The notes under the pieces were generated by a model. It was not told the DNA's origin, ran no database searches, and was given only the letters and a program-made list of their open reading frames with translations. The translations under genes and the position numbers were made by a program. A stretch of 64,000 bases of DNA from Colius striatus (Eukaryota > Chordata > Aves > Coliiformes > Coliidae), in NCBI RefSeq assembly GCF_028858725.1, contig NC_084760.1, forward strand, positions 56,631,367 to 56,695,366, given 5' to 3'. Every line of letters begins with the position of its first letter. The stretch's first letter is position 1. Shown here piece by piece: positions 38,501-51,644 of the stretch.

Positions 38501-41500
38501 GATTTTTTTTCCTGTATATGAGATGATCGTCTTCCAGCTTGCTGACAAAGTTTGTGAAAACTGATGCTCTCCCATACAGCTGGCTTTGAGGAGGATTATT
38601 ACAGCTTTCACAAGTCTAGGAGCCGTGAGATGAGAACAAATAATGTAATAGCTAAGGTAGGAGAATTGCAATGTTGTTTTTTTCCTGGCAGTATTTGAGC
38701 CTTCCAAAGCGATCCAGGCTTCTCACAGATGACCACTTATAGCAGTGACTCAATTTGCAAATTCACTTTTGGCACTCAAAGTCACTAAGAGCTATGCTTT
38801 GAGATAAAATCAACGTGATTTTTATTTGCAAAGTGCTCATATACTATGATGAGAAATTAATAACTTTAGAGGTTTGTTATGCAGAGGTAGTTGAGCACAT
38901 GAAAAATGCTTTTGTGATCACTGTTCTTTCTGTGGTAAAATACTCGCGAACCTGTTGTTTCTCACTCATTACGGTTTTGCAAATCAAACAGAGCTGTAAT
39001 TTGCACTTGGTTTTAAGCATAAGTATTTATACATTGGAAACCTAGCACAAAAAAATGTGTGTAAGTCTTTTCTTCAATCTTCTGTAATTCTTAGTATACC
39101 TACACTAAAATATTGTGCTAAGCATATTTTTCAGTAGAGGTTCAAGTAGATTCCAGAGATCTCACTGTTAAAAATGGCTTTACTGTTGGCATACCCTGTG
39201 CACCAGAATACAACAAAGGATTAAGTTTATCTTATTAAAAGATGTTTAATTAAGTCTAAATGATACTGCCTTCCTTGACAGCTTTGGCTTTTTCAGACTT
39301 GTAATTTTTACCTGAGTGACCCAGTTTTAAAGGAGTGTATTTTAATATAAATTTTAACAGGTTTGTATATTTACTTTTTTTGTTGTTTGTGTAAATTATC
39401 CTGTTCTTAAATGAAGTTTGACTAAATATTAGTCTCACATATTCTTTCAACTGTGACATCTTCAATTTATATAGGGAATACATAGGGTATGTGAGGGAGG
39501 AAAATCAAGAGTGACTTTTGTTAAGTTAACCACTGAATTTCAGAAGTGCCTTCTTAATGTTAATATGATTAGTTACTTGATGCTAAAAGTTTAGTCAGCC
39601 TCTGTGTTTGTAGGGAATGATAAGAATTGCATGAGCACCAGTGGGACGCAAGCTGATCATACTGGGCAGGGAGGAGTTCCTTACAGACTATCTCTGTAAG
39701 GCTGCTTTTGCCATCCCTCACAACTGTAGTTAGGAGTAAAGGGCTGGAAGAATCACTGAGCCTGATCTCTTGCCACCAAGGAAGATGCTAATGGATGTTT
39801 TAACAAGCTGTCTTAACCCAGGGGAAGTCCTTTGTTGGGGATTGTCAAGCTGTTTTTCTGTCCTACTGGTGCTGCCAGTAATTCTCGACTTTCTTGACAG
39901 TTCTGACTAAAAAACCTATACCATATTGTGGTGGTGATGGTGAATCTAAAGTAGGCACATGTGGAGATTAACTCCAAAACTGCTGAATTTACTAGGAGTT
40001 GAGTACAGCTATGTTTATTCTCATGCAGCGATGTTTTGATTCTTCTAGAGAAACGTCAGTACAACTTAGAATTTAGTTCTGCAAGCAGCATACTGCCTGG
40101 TTCCCTTGCTGCAGGCAGCATTTTGGGGAAAAGTGCATGATAAATGCATCGCTTATCTCGGTGTTTGGATGCACTCCCAAAACCACAGAAGTCACAAATA
40201 CAAATATTGTTGTCTTTCTTTTGCATAGAAAACGATTGTGCTTTGTGGCAGTGGTTTCCTGGGTGGCAGCAACAGCAGTTCTCAACGGCAGCTTCTGCTG
40301 TTTGGTATAGGTGAAGGCCAAAAAGGAGACATTCTAAGTGTGGAACTTTCCCTGGATGAAAGTATGGGGCAGCAGGAGCAGTTCAAAGGGTAGCCAACTT
40401 CCTATGTGTGTGTTATTAAAGTGAGGGAAGCTAGATTCAGAACATTTTGAAGAGTAGACTTTTTTTTTCTGCCTTCTATGTCAGGCAAGAAGACATTCTG
40501 TTCAGGCAGAAACTACAGGAAAGAAAAGATGTCTTGTGGTAAAACCAGGGACTTTCTAGGAAAGGCTGAAGTAGATGCCTCTTTTTCCTGAATTTTGGCT
40601 TCTTTTCATCTTGCTCTCCCCAAACAATCTAGAGCAGCTGTGACTGCTTCCCCCTTTCAAAGGTAAACGACCGTAGCTAGCCAGGTCTCTGCAGAAGCTT
40701 GTATTGGAAAATAATCATCAGTGATTGCTTAACTGTAGAGGGTAATTGCAGTTTGCAGGTACTAGGTAGAAGTATTTGCTCTGGAAGAACTCTTGGGTTA
40801 TTTTTTCTTAACAAAAAATCAAACAACCAAAAAATTCTTATCCCATTAAAAATTTGAAACACAAATTTTAGCAGAGGTCATATTTTGACAGATAGGTCAG
40901 TGGTGTTGAATGTCATATGGTGATCTTCTATTTCAATGAAAATATCAATGAAATGCTAAATCAAATGCTTTTGAAAAGTTTTTCATCTCATTGCTAAGAA
41001 GGTTTCTGTTTATTTTCCTGTCTCTCACAAAAACTGCTGATCCTTTCTTTTTAGTCTTGCAAAATCTGGAGTTGGAGAGGTGCACGAAGAGATTGTGTAC
41101 AAGCTCTATCTTACATTCTCTGTTACCATGCTTTGTAACAATTACTTTCTATTCCTGTGCTATTGCAGTTCCTACTTAACCTCTCTCCCACTGAGGGCTG
41201 TACATATTCTTTGGAAATAGTTAATAAAACTAGAATGTCCTCAGCTAGTATTAAATTGAATTAGTACTGGTGTCTGTGGCTTCAGAAGTGGATATGGATA
41301 TAGTTGATATCTCCTTCACCTGAGTTTAGCTGCTCAGTCCCTTGTCCCCAAGCTGCAGTACTTACTGGTGTTCATTTTTAAACTCTGATACCTACTGATG
41401 GCAACAAAGCTGCTTGAAATATTTGGTATGCTATCCTGGTTTCTGGAGCCCTGCAAAAGTTTAATGCTGGAAGAAGTAATGTTTCAGGGTATCCAACTGC

Positions 41501-44500
41501 CCGTTCATCACTTTACAAATAGTCCATAACCCTTGATTTGTTTAATTTTTTTTCTTCATGAGGAGAGGGTGTTTAGACAGATTTGAAGTGTGTGTTTATT
41601 TTTTTTAAATAGAAGAGCAGTACAGTACCCAAAACAATGATGAGTAGCGGCTTTACTCTAATTATGAGCAATTTTTTCCTACCGTAACTGTTTTTAGGTT
41701 GTAGTTTCTGGAGATATCTTTACTTTTGGAACAGAGAAGTGAAATGTATTTAGAAAAAAATGTTTACAGTGTATGTCAGGTTAATGGGATGTCCTTTTCA
41801 CAGTGTATCAAAGTCATTGTTTTATTCTTATAGTCAACTGCTTCATAGTGTTTTGTTGCATGTGTGATAGTTGTTGGTAGAGCTCTTCACTGCTTTTGGT
41901 GCAAAGTTGCTGAGGATACCGATTAACTTAGTTGTTTCATCACAGGGAATGAATTTCTTCATCTTAAAAAGCCCAGCTGCTTCATAACAGTGACAGTGAA
42001 GTGAAAAGTGTGAAGACCATCTGAAGGGTTGCAGAGTAGGTGTCAGGGCAGATACTGGCTTGAGACTTGAAGCTCAGTGAACGATTTCCATGCATGCCAC
42101 TGAGCATTTTAAGCACCTATACAAAATGTGAAAGTGTACAAACCTAATAATTACCTAGCTATGCTGAAATACAGGCTGCTTTCTGAAGAACGGTAATTTT
42201 ATGACGTATACAGAAAACACTTATGCATAGGCCCACATGGAGAAGGGATTGGGTGCAGCCCTTCAACCCTGGTACGGCAGTTGCTATTAACTATTTTTAC
42301 TGAGAGAACCTGAGTATATTTCAGGGTTGTAGCTTCCTAAAGATAAAGTTAACATGAGAGAGAACCTGGTACGTGATCTGAAGGTGTAGATTGACTTGAC
42401 AGGTAAAACGACTTATGGTCAGCTAACTTCTGCAACAGTCTCTCCTTGCCTGTGTGTTTCCCACTTTTCTCTTGGGTTGCAAACTAGTGATCGTATGTCA
42501 CAGGGAGAACTAGTTCAGCTGCCTGTTCAATTAGAAAACTAATTTAAAAACACTTCAGTTTCCTGTGTTAGCCAGCAGAAGTTTGTCTCTTTGCAGCCTT
42601 ACAATTGCTCTCTAAAGCAGAGAGGGGGAAAGGAAAGCTACATTATTCTATAATTTTTTAGTACAGTCTGGGATAATGACAGTCTTTGCTGACTGTGACC
42701 TGATGGAGTGGCTGAAGAGGTCTGAGACCTGGGGAGAGATACCTGGACCAGCTGATATGTGAGAAGTCTGACTGAAGCAGCACTCCAAACCTTTCAGGCT
42801 CATGTAGGTGTTTGATTACATAACTGGAGATCTTGGGCTAAACTCCTGCGTGGTGCAGGTTAATCCTGGCATAGTACCCAGAAAGAGAAATCTGTTTAGG
42901 TAGAAGTTCTATTTTTTCTTTCTATTCCAGGTCAGTGTCTTTAACCAGCTAAAAAAGAATGATTGCAAGAAACTGAATTCAGTTATTACAACAGTTATTT
43001 CCACCTTTCTCTTCATATTCAGGCACTTTCTGGGACTATTATTATGCTTAAGGAAGCAAAAGTGATTAAAAACATGATGAGATGGGGAAGGGAAGCATTA
43101 TTTTACTGTTTTTTCTCATACATGCAAGTATTTTCACAGCCTTATCTGATCACAATAATATTTTTGCAAGAGTCAAATCTATTTCTCGCTAGTAACTTGG
43201 AAATTTTAGCTAGGAGTCTAATATGGATCATTTTGAGACATTCGACTGCTATTATTCACTTGTGTCTGACAGCAAAAGCAGACTCTTGGAGTCTGCTCAT
43301 ATCACATGCAATGTGTTTGTCTAATTTGTATAAGAGTTTTAAAAGAGTAAAGAGTTTGCAGTAAAAGTCATGTTATGTTGTTACACTTCTTTAAATTGTA
43401 GGTTTACATTTATAAACAGCAGATGAATAAGTAGTACTGGTTTTGGTTTGTTGGTTTGGTTGAGTTTTTTTCTTGTTTTAAAAAGAATTTGGAACAAATG
43501 GGAAGTGGTCATTTCTTCTCTTGTGGCAAACCTGGTGTGAAAATGAGTATTTTAAACTCCCAGAGGCAGTTCTGAGCTTGCTTCATGTTTTCTTTGCTTT
43601 ACAAAAAAGTGTTAAGTGGAATATATTATTCTGAACACAGTTACGGTTTGCTTTTCCTTGTTTAAAACATGAACATTGTCTGTTTCCCCTCCTCTCGTTT
43701 TGCTGTTTTTAATGATCTTGTGATGTTATAAAGATTCTAGCTGCTTCTGACAGTCTGCAGCAATCAGTGCACACTCTCCATTGAAGTGATGGCTGCCTTT
43801 CATCTTCAGTTGAGACCCAGTTCTGTCAGACTCTTGGGGAGACACAGTAACAATCCTCAAATTACAGCCAGAGTTTGATCAGCAGGAGGATTAACTCTTG
43901 ATAGCTTGGCTGTTAAATGCACTGTTAAGAAAACCCTATGTGCTAGAGCAGTGGAACTCTGTACTGGATTAGATCAGTGGGGCAGAATTGCTCTTTCAAC
44001 TGTCTTAAGAGAATTTTTCTTCTGTTCCATAGTTTTCTGATGAGGTATCTTAAGTAACAGGTTAACTGTTTGATGATAGGTAATTTGCTACTAGCTGGAC
44101 TGAAGTTTTTGTTTTGCTTTCTCTTCTGGTAGAAGAGTATGGATCAGAACCACCACTTACACTTTTGCCTCAGACAGCTCCCTGGAGAAGGCTTTGCAGT
44201 TTGCATTTCTTGATCCTATGTTTGTTCCCTGTTATGCAACAACAGATCTAGCCACTAAATTTGTATTAAAATGTGATTTAAACTCAAAATGCATTATGAT
44301 AAGTAACTTCATAAAGCTTTGTGAAACTGGAGCTTTAGCAGAGTATCAAGGTTTTGTACAAATAACGATATGTAGAGAAAAGCTTGGAAGTCTGTTTTAA
44401 GTTAGCCTTTCACTGGAAAACGGCTTAGCATGCAGTCTTGTCTTCCTATTACTGAAGCAAAATTACCATTTGTTTCACTTTGTGACAGTGTTAATAGCAT

Positions 44501-47500
44501 ACCTTTTCACCAAAAGCAGCTTTTTGAGGGAGGATAGGTACTGATAAGATGAGATAGGTCTCGTTAAAAGAATTAATAAATAGTTGTAAGTAGCATTGAG
44601 AGCAAGCAAGACAGTTTAAGAATGGCTATTAAATACCTGTCCTTTACAGGCCAGGGAATGTAAATGATCGAAGTGGTCAAGGAAATGGTTGAGAGATTTA
44701 TTTTAGAAGTTCTCACTGTTCTTAAGTCTTCACCCACATCCATGGCAACTCTTGGTTAGGTTTTGTAGCCATCATCTGGGACAGTGTAGTGAAATAGGTG
44801 GGAGCATGCTCCTCCTTTCCTACCTCCTTCTCTCAATTGTGAAAGCTTTTCTTAATATTATGCTTATGACTTATACATTGCTTTCAGCTGGTGTGTAAAG
44901 GTTTGATTAACTGGTGATGATATCAGCTGGGATGATTTGTATTAGAGGCTCAATAATACAGTTTACTAATAGATTGTGCAAGTATATAGTATTCACTCTT
45001 TGTCTTGCCAGGATGTCAGCCCGGAGTCTTGTAGTTTCCTTGTGCTTTATCAGAGCACTCAGCAAGGTTTCTACAAGTCTTATGCTGGCTACAGAACAGT
45101 CTATCCTCCTGTATTTACAGCTGTTGAGATTTTTGTTTTAAAAGAATAAGCTGTTAGAACTGGCTTGCTTTGGTTCTGTGTTATTTGGCTGTCATGTTTT
45201 TATTCTGATGCTGGAAGACAAACAATCAATTACTATTACCAAGCTTCTTCACTACTTATATTTCCTAATGCTACTGAGCTCTTGTAAGCAGGCCTCCATC
45301 CCAAGATGGCCAAGTTATTTGAGTGTATCATAGTATGCAGATGGTTTCCTGGCCCTTGCTTCCTTTCTGTAATCCCTTTCCACACAAAAACTGAGCAGAT
45401 GTGGTCTTTTGATCCCACTTCTAGGCAGGAGCAGCTGCCTGTGTTTTCTACCCTAAAAGGGCAGGTGTCTGTCTCAGTCTGTTGTCCTCAAAGCTCTTCT
45501 TTCATGAGCATCTTTGAGTCTTTTACTAAAAGTGAATGTGTCTTGTAAGGAATAGAAAAATTACTGTAACCTTATTTGTATAACCCATTGGTAATATACA
45601 CACCTGGACAAAATAAGAAAGCTCTTGTGCATTTCCTTGGTCTCTTTAATCAGTGCTGAGACACCTGTGAGTTTCAGTCAAATTCCTCCAGAGTCTGCAG
45701 TTTCTGACACACTTCCTTCCAGGTTACCTTCCTCTGCTGGGATTTCCCCCTCCCTATACCCCTACACACGCCCCAGGAGGAGAGGTGAAAGTTTGCTTTA
45801 TCTTGCATGCTCCAAGCTGTGAAATCCCAGAGGTTGTGGAAGTGTTCTGCCAGTCAGTCTTTCGGTCTAACTCTGATGTGCTTCTTTGTCAGAGAGTGTC
45901 TTAGCTCAGTGGACAGCCATCCAGGTGTACCAGCCCTGGTTCTGTCTGGCCAACCATTGCCTCTGCTGTGGGTTTCAGTTTGCCATGGATGCCAAAAAAC
46001 TAGAGCAGAAAGCATGTACCCTTCATACCTGCTGATGGATGACATGCACTAGGTTTGATAAGTAGTAGTAAGCAGAGGCATGACTTAATGCAGCATAGTT
46101 TTTCTACAAGCATTAGTGAGGTAAAATAGTTTCCTTTAAAATTCACTTTGTACTTGAGAAAGTAACGAAAGAGTGGAGAGGGGAAGCTTATGCAGACTGA
46201 TAATTACTTGTTAACATCTTGTGAAGAAGAATTTCACTATTTATTTTTCTATAAGTGACTTTTCTGTAAATCCTATCCCTATGTCAACAGGACAATCAAA
46301 ACCTAAATATTCCCATTGATACCAAATCTACATGAACAGGTAACAACTAGTCTTGTGGAAGGAAGGGAAAAGGAGTAGAGCTTCAAGTCAGCCTGTTGTC
46401 AAATGAGAAAGCAAATTAAGAGGACTTTAAGAAAAAGATTTTGGTTGAGTTTAGTTATATTCTGAAGTAGTTTATTCTCAGTAGTTTATTCTTATGGGGT
46501 TTTCAGGAGAGTCTACATGGAGGGAAAAATAAGAGTTTGAATAGGAGAACAGATGCTGTGGTTTGGACACTTGCTTCAGGCTGCAGATACCAGTTTTACC
46601 AGTGAAGGTTTTCCTTGACTTCTGGGGCTGAAGTCACTCTGACTGCTGGCAGTGCAGGTGGTGTCAGCTGTGGCCCTCACTGGTGTGTGGTGGCACCATC
46701 CTGTGGCACCCCTTGGGACGTAGGCGTGCATAAAGCTCACTCCCAAAAGCAGTCCTCAGAGTATTGCAGGTGGTAGTTGTAAAAACTAGGTAAGCTTTGA
46801 CAGTTTAAATTGATGCCACATTCAAATATGCATTATAAAGCATTCAGAAGATGTGCTTTTGGTGCAGAAAGGTCAAACCTTTGATACACAGGTGGTGATT
46901 GGATTGCAGTTGTGTACGCCATGATTCCCCCCAGCTTCTTGCCTTTGAGTGCCTTTTTTCATCAAGGATGAAATCCTAACATATTCTTCAATGGCCCTGA
47001 GACTTAGCTTTTCTTTGGTGGTTGCAATGTGATAGTTATTAATTCAATTATTATTAATTCAATGCCTGAGGAGGCAAGCAATGTCTCTGGACTAGAGTGA
47101 GGTTATAGGTGGTGGTTGGCAGAGAAGGTAGTGAGGTGATTTAATAAGAAAGGTATTCTGAAGGTAACTTCTTGCAAGTCTGCTGTATTGAGAAATGAAT
47201 AAAGGGGGAATAAAAGTGAAACATACCCCATGGAGTATAGTTTGTGAAGTAATGAACAGCAGGTAAGAACTTGTATGAAGATGTCCAGTGGAGGAGATGA
47301 CACACAAGAATCCCAGTCTGTTTTCCTATTTGGTGGTAATACAACTCAAGTAGCCCCTAATTACTGTCGGTTCTAACTGTTCATTCTTACTTTATGTTGC
47401 AGCACTGAGGATTTGTACCATTTGACAGTAAGGAAGGAGGATGAATGGACTGAAAAGGAGAATCTGTTTCAAGTTGGGAGAATGCCAGAGTATTACTGGC

Positions 47501-49912
47501 ATGTATCAGATATATGGGATCTGGAAAGAGGAATGTTTCCAGTGAGTTAGAAACCAGGGGGATTTTGCTTATAAATAAAAGAAACTTTAATGCATTTGTT
47601 TTTCCCCTGTAGAACACAAAAGTCCTGTACACTAGGCTGTCCCTTCACTTGCATCTGTGCATTTCCAGAATAGCTTTTTTAATGCATAACATCCTTGGTA
47701 GTTTACAGGGAAGAATTTGGTGCACTGGTAGAAATTGAATTTCTCTACAGAGGCGCAGAACAGACATGGCAGTACTCAATATTATTTTTTTTTTCAGCTT
47801 TAGTAGGTCAGAAGTAAGAACAATTTCCTAGCCTATTTAGCATATGCATCTCTGATCTAAGAGGAATGTTTCAGTTTGAAAATGCATGTTTGTTTGTGTC
47901 TGTATTGAAGTAGAATGGTCCTGTTCTTTAGAGAATATAGCTGTAATACAGCTTGGGCCAGACTAAATGACAGGTATAAATCAGTGTTTCTCTGATGTAG
48001 TTTGAACTTTGTTTTCTGTGTAGCTAACAAAGTTTTCCTTTAAAAGAAAGCTTAGAGGATGGAAATCATTTTCTGACTTAAAATACCATGCCATCTGTTT
48101 CTGTTTTCTATTGCTGGTATTGCTGCATTTTGCGTCAGTAAGTGGACCAGAGTAGAGTCTGCCTTTCCTACATCTGGTGCCACTCCTCCCAGTATAACTC
48201 TTTTTCAAACAAATGTCAAGAATTGGGCCAGAATGGGGAAGGTGTGTACTGCTCTCCTATTAGTTTGAATGTTACCTTTCTGTAGGATGAAAGGCACGAG
48301 ACCCTCCTTTCTTCTTATGAAATGTAAGCAGAGCTAACAGCTCCTGAAATGCTTTATGGAAGTGGAGCACAGCTGGGCATAAGAATTTGATGCTGCCTGA
48401 CATTTAACACCATAGTGCAGCTCAGCTGCTTTTAGACATATCTGAGTTTTTCCTCATGCTGTGAAAATACACCATACTGTTGTGTATACTGAGAGTTCTG
48501 AAGTTCTCCATACACAGTGGTATTTTGAAATTCAAAGACTTCTTAAGACGCAGGGATTGACATTGTGGTAAGCTGATATTGAAGGACCAAGGAAAGTAAT
48601 GAAACCAGTGATTTGATTTTTCAGTTTTATTTTATTTTTTTAATCCACGTTGCAAGAGGTTGGTTTTTTTTTTTCTTTCCTATTCTGTAGCACTTCCTGG
48701 GTCTACAGCAGCAGGTAGCCTAACAAGCTACCTCTAAAGCTGTACTTACATCAATTGTTGATGCTAGAGCACAAAGATGGACTGTTTTCGTAAGACAAGG
48801 CTCCATTGAAGCTACTGCTAATAAGCAAACCAGCTCTGTTCACTTGAGTCCCATTCAAAACAGGAAAAGGATCAATCTTTGCCAAACTTGAAAGGGTGAA
48901 ACTATTACAGAGAATAAAACTGATTTACTACAAGTGGGTGTTAAACCTATTTTCAAAATAAATACTGAAACCACACTTAACTCTTACCACAGATATTAAT
49001 CATATTCTGTGTGGGCATGAAATTTTTAGAAAGTGTTCAGCTTTGTATTCCTTCGTTTTATAAATGCAGGTTTGTTCTAACTAGCATTTAATATAAGCAG
49101 TGCTCTTAAGTACCACTTTATATGCCAGATACAATATGTATTCACACTGTGAACTTACTCTGTTGTAGCTTAGCTTACTCTTATCAAAAGGGCTTACCAC
49201 TTTTAGTATTTCCCTAATTCTTAGAGGAACCACCTCAAAATGCTGAAGTAGTTGTAGGTGAAATTAATTTGACTTTTTGGTTTTAAGTTGTATCTATACT
49301 TTAAACAGAAGCTTGTACTAATTCTTGCAGTAGTACGAGAGCCTTTTAGATTTCTGTAGTAAATTGATTTCTGACTTTACTGTGTTTGAGTCCTCTAGTC
49401 CTGTGCTGCTTAAGCACAGATTCATGATGTACTGAGTGATTGTTCTGCCAAGAGTCACTCTAGTGATGTCATTTTTACATTTGCAATTTTCACCTGTTGC
49501 AGGGGAATCAGCGTCCTACAGGTATACAGTGTGGACATTCCACAGCATGTAGTTTGTGGGGTTTCATGTTTGGATTCTTTTTTTTAAATACTTTGTATAA
49601 AGTCCTCCTGTACTTACTTACATTGGTCCATGTAAAAGCCAAACTGTTTTGAGCCTAGGCATATGTTTGCATGTGGTAGAGCTCAGCTCACCCTTAGGAG
49701 CTGGAAATGGAATTCATGGAGTTCCCACCTAAGAGTGAATGTGTTGCTGAGGGAGCCGCCTCTTATCTATGCTGCTGGCAGATCTGCCTCCATCCTAACC
49801 TGCATGCACCTCGTCCTGGGGCTGCTCAGGGCACCGTGGCAGCACTTGCTTCCTGAGGTGTTTTGCTGCCATACTCTGGTCTGCATGGACTGCTTTTTGT
49901 ACACTCAACCTC

Positions 49913-49930
49913 TTTTTTTTTTTTTTTTTT
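49913..49930. repeat. T18 homopolymer
   Basis: Eighteen consecutive T residues follow a GC-richer patch (about 49660-49910). I could not identify a retroposed sequence attached to it on either side. Confidence 0.9.
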
Positions 49931-50439
49931 AAATATACCTAATCTCTTTGTTAAAGTCCGTCTGCATTGCTGAGAGAACAAAGGTAGTGCAATAGGGATT
50001 TTTTTTAATATACAATTTTGTTACGAGTTTTCTAATCCTGTACCTCCTGGCAAAATTGTCATTCAGTTAAGAGCCCATGTGGTTCCACTGCTGAGGCAGC
50101 AGTGACCCGTGAGTGTTGCTGGAGTTTGTTTGGGTATTTTTTTCCTTTTTTTTAGCTTAAATACTGCATCATTGAAGTCTCTGGCATGTCTTCTGGTACA
50201 CTGTGCAGCAGCAACATCCAAATCAGAGGCATTCCTATCACATTTGGTTTATTGTTCGGCAGATTCTAATAAATGGAGCATGGTAAAGAATAAGCAGTCT
50301 AGAGAAATTAGATTTACCAGCCTTAGTTGTACCATTAAACTCCTTTCTCTCTTCTCAGAGATACTTACTAGGGAAGGAATTGGTCTGGTGGTCAGCTCCA
50401 CTTCCACAGTCAACACTCATTCATTTAAAATTACTTGAG

Positions 50440-50740
50440 GCAGACACAAACATGCTCAAGCTGGGTCCTTGCAGACTCTCAAGATCCAGCAGGGTTTATT
50501 AACTCAGGCTCAATGCCAAGCAAATGCAACTCTGCTGCTCGCAGACCAAATAGGATCTGCTGGTCTGGCATGGAGTCCAAGCTGTTAAAGCCTGCCAAGC
50601 ATAAAGGGTGCAGACCCAGGTCCAGCACTGTTCTCACATCGAGGAGGTCTGGAAATGCCTTGTGTGTGTGTGACTATGGATCAGCTGCAGACCATCACGG
50701 CTCACTGGATCAACAACAGTTTGAGCCATGTTCACCTTGA
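50440..50740 (-). mobile_element. Possible LTR-like segment
   Basis: On the minus strand a G+C-richer segment leads to TTAATAAACCCTGCTGGATC and then a short T/G-rich tail, resembling an LTR R-U5 region with an AATAAA signal near 50497-50502. I could not find matching termini or a target-site duplication, so the boundaries are arbitrary and the assignment is weak. Confidence 0.3.
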
Positions 50741-51410
50741 GCTTGTCTGTTTTTACTTTGGTCAGTTTTTAAGAGACTTGAGGGGGATTGGTGTGTTTTG
50801 TTTTGGAGGTTGATCTTAAACTCCAAGTTCTGTGAACATTTATTAGCCTGGTCAGCCCCAGGCTCAGCTTACACTTCCTGTGCATGCAATGTGATGTGTC
50901 AGGAGCTTCTTGGAAGCAGTCTGCAGAGGCACTGAGCTTGCTGAGCAGGAACCAGCTCAGAGCTAGGCCAGAGTCAGAATTTTTAGGCTCTGTTATTCTA
51001 AACTGACTTTAATTTCTCTGTACTGTGATTCCCAGCACCCTTTGTAGTGAAACAGTAGACAAATGTTACCTGCTTTCTCACAGCATGTAGTGATGGATTG
51101 GTGCTACTGGGTCGAGTGTTTTGGTTTTGCAGACCATGTGGCCATAGTACATATGCTGAGACTATACGTTTAATAGCTGCAGTTGTCATAAAGGTGTTAT
51201 TAGCTTTTCTGTTTGTTTTTGAAAATACTGTCTGCCAAAAAACTGCAGTGTGCTTGGACCAAGTCAAAAGAATTTTAAGATGATGAGCTCAGTAAGTTTG
51301 TGGATTGTTACAGTACTTGAAATTAAATTTTCTCACAAAATTCTCAAATGCTTGCTTAACTTTTCTAAGCAAAATGTCACACAGCTCTTCTGGGTTTTCT
51401 TCGTGTTCAG

Positions 51411-51644
51411 GTGCAACTGGGACAAGCAGATATAAAATGCCCAATCACAGAATGCAGCGAACACCTGGATGAAACAACTGTCCTCTATAACCTGCCCCAT
51501 GATGACATCATCAAGTATAAATATTTCCTGGAACTCAGCCGCATTGACTCCAGCACCAAGCCATGCCCGCAGTGCAAGCACTTTACAACTTTCCGGAGGA
51601 GAGGCCACATTCCTACCCCTGCCAAATTGGAGAACAAATACAAA
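51411..51644 (+). CDS. RNF217: RNF217 coding exon 2: end of RING1 and start of IBR
   Basis: The exon follows a pyrimidine-rich tract and TTCAG and ends at AAA before GTAAGC. It has 78 whole codons (residues 223-300), so both introns are phase 0. It supplies the last RING1 ligands, C232-x4-C237, completing the E2-binding domain begun in exon 1. After a linker with the conserved YKYFLELSRIDSS block (258-270), it gives the first IBR pair, C274-x2-C277. The match to mammalian RNF217 is close in KPCPQCKHFTTF and GHIPTP. An upstream splice mistake is unlikely, because the junction reads SSQ-VQLGQ, as expected for the family. Retained intron 2 would add 24 codons before a stop at 51719. Confidence 0.96.

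Larger units (their letters stand above)
19738..51410 (+). other. RNF217 intron 1 (31,673 bp)
   Basis: The intron begins GTACGG and ends with a pyrimidine-rich tract and TTCAG. The first 600 bp belong to the CpG island and the rest is AT-rich. It contains CR1 pieces at 25499, 27397 and 30465, the LTR-like element at 31512-32505, a possible LTR segment at 50440-50740 and a T18 run at 49913-49930. An A-rich low-complexity patch lies at about 28155-28191. The remaining long stretches, 20350-25498 and 32511-50439, show no exon, RNA gene or known repeat that I can support. Confidence 0.85.

Noticed and set aside
42963..43364. 133-codon open frame in intron 1
   Set aside because: It opens with TTG rather than ATG, shows no domain, and lies in AT-rich intron without paired splice signals. 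It is compatible with chance.
46466..46493. Small direct repeats such as AGTAGTTTATTCT, and TTATTAATTCAA near 47036
   Set aside because: Two short copies each, typical of slippage in AT-rich intron. No CRISPR-like regular spacing or length was seen anywhere in the window.
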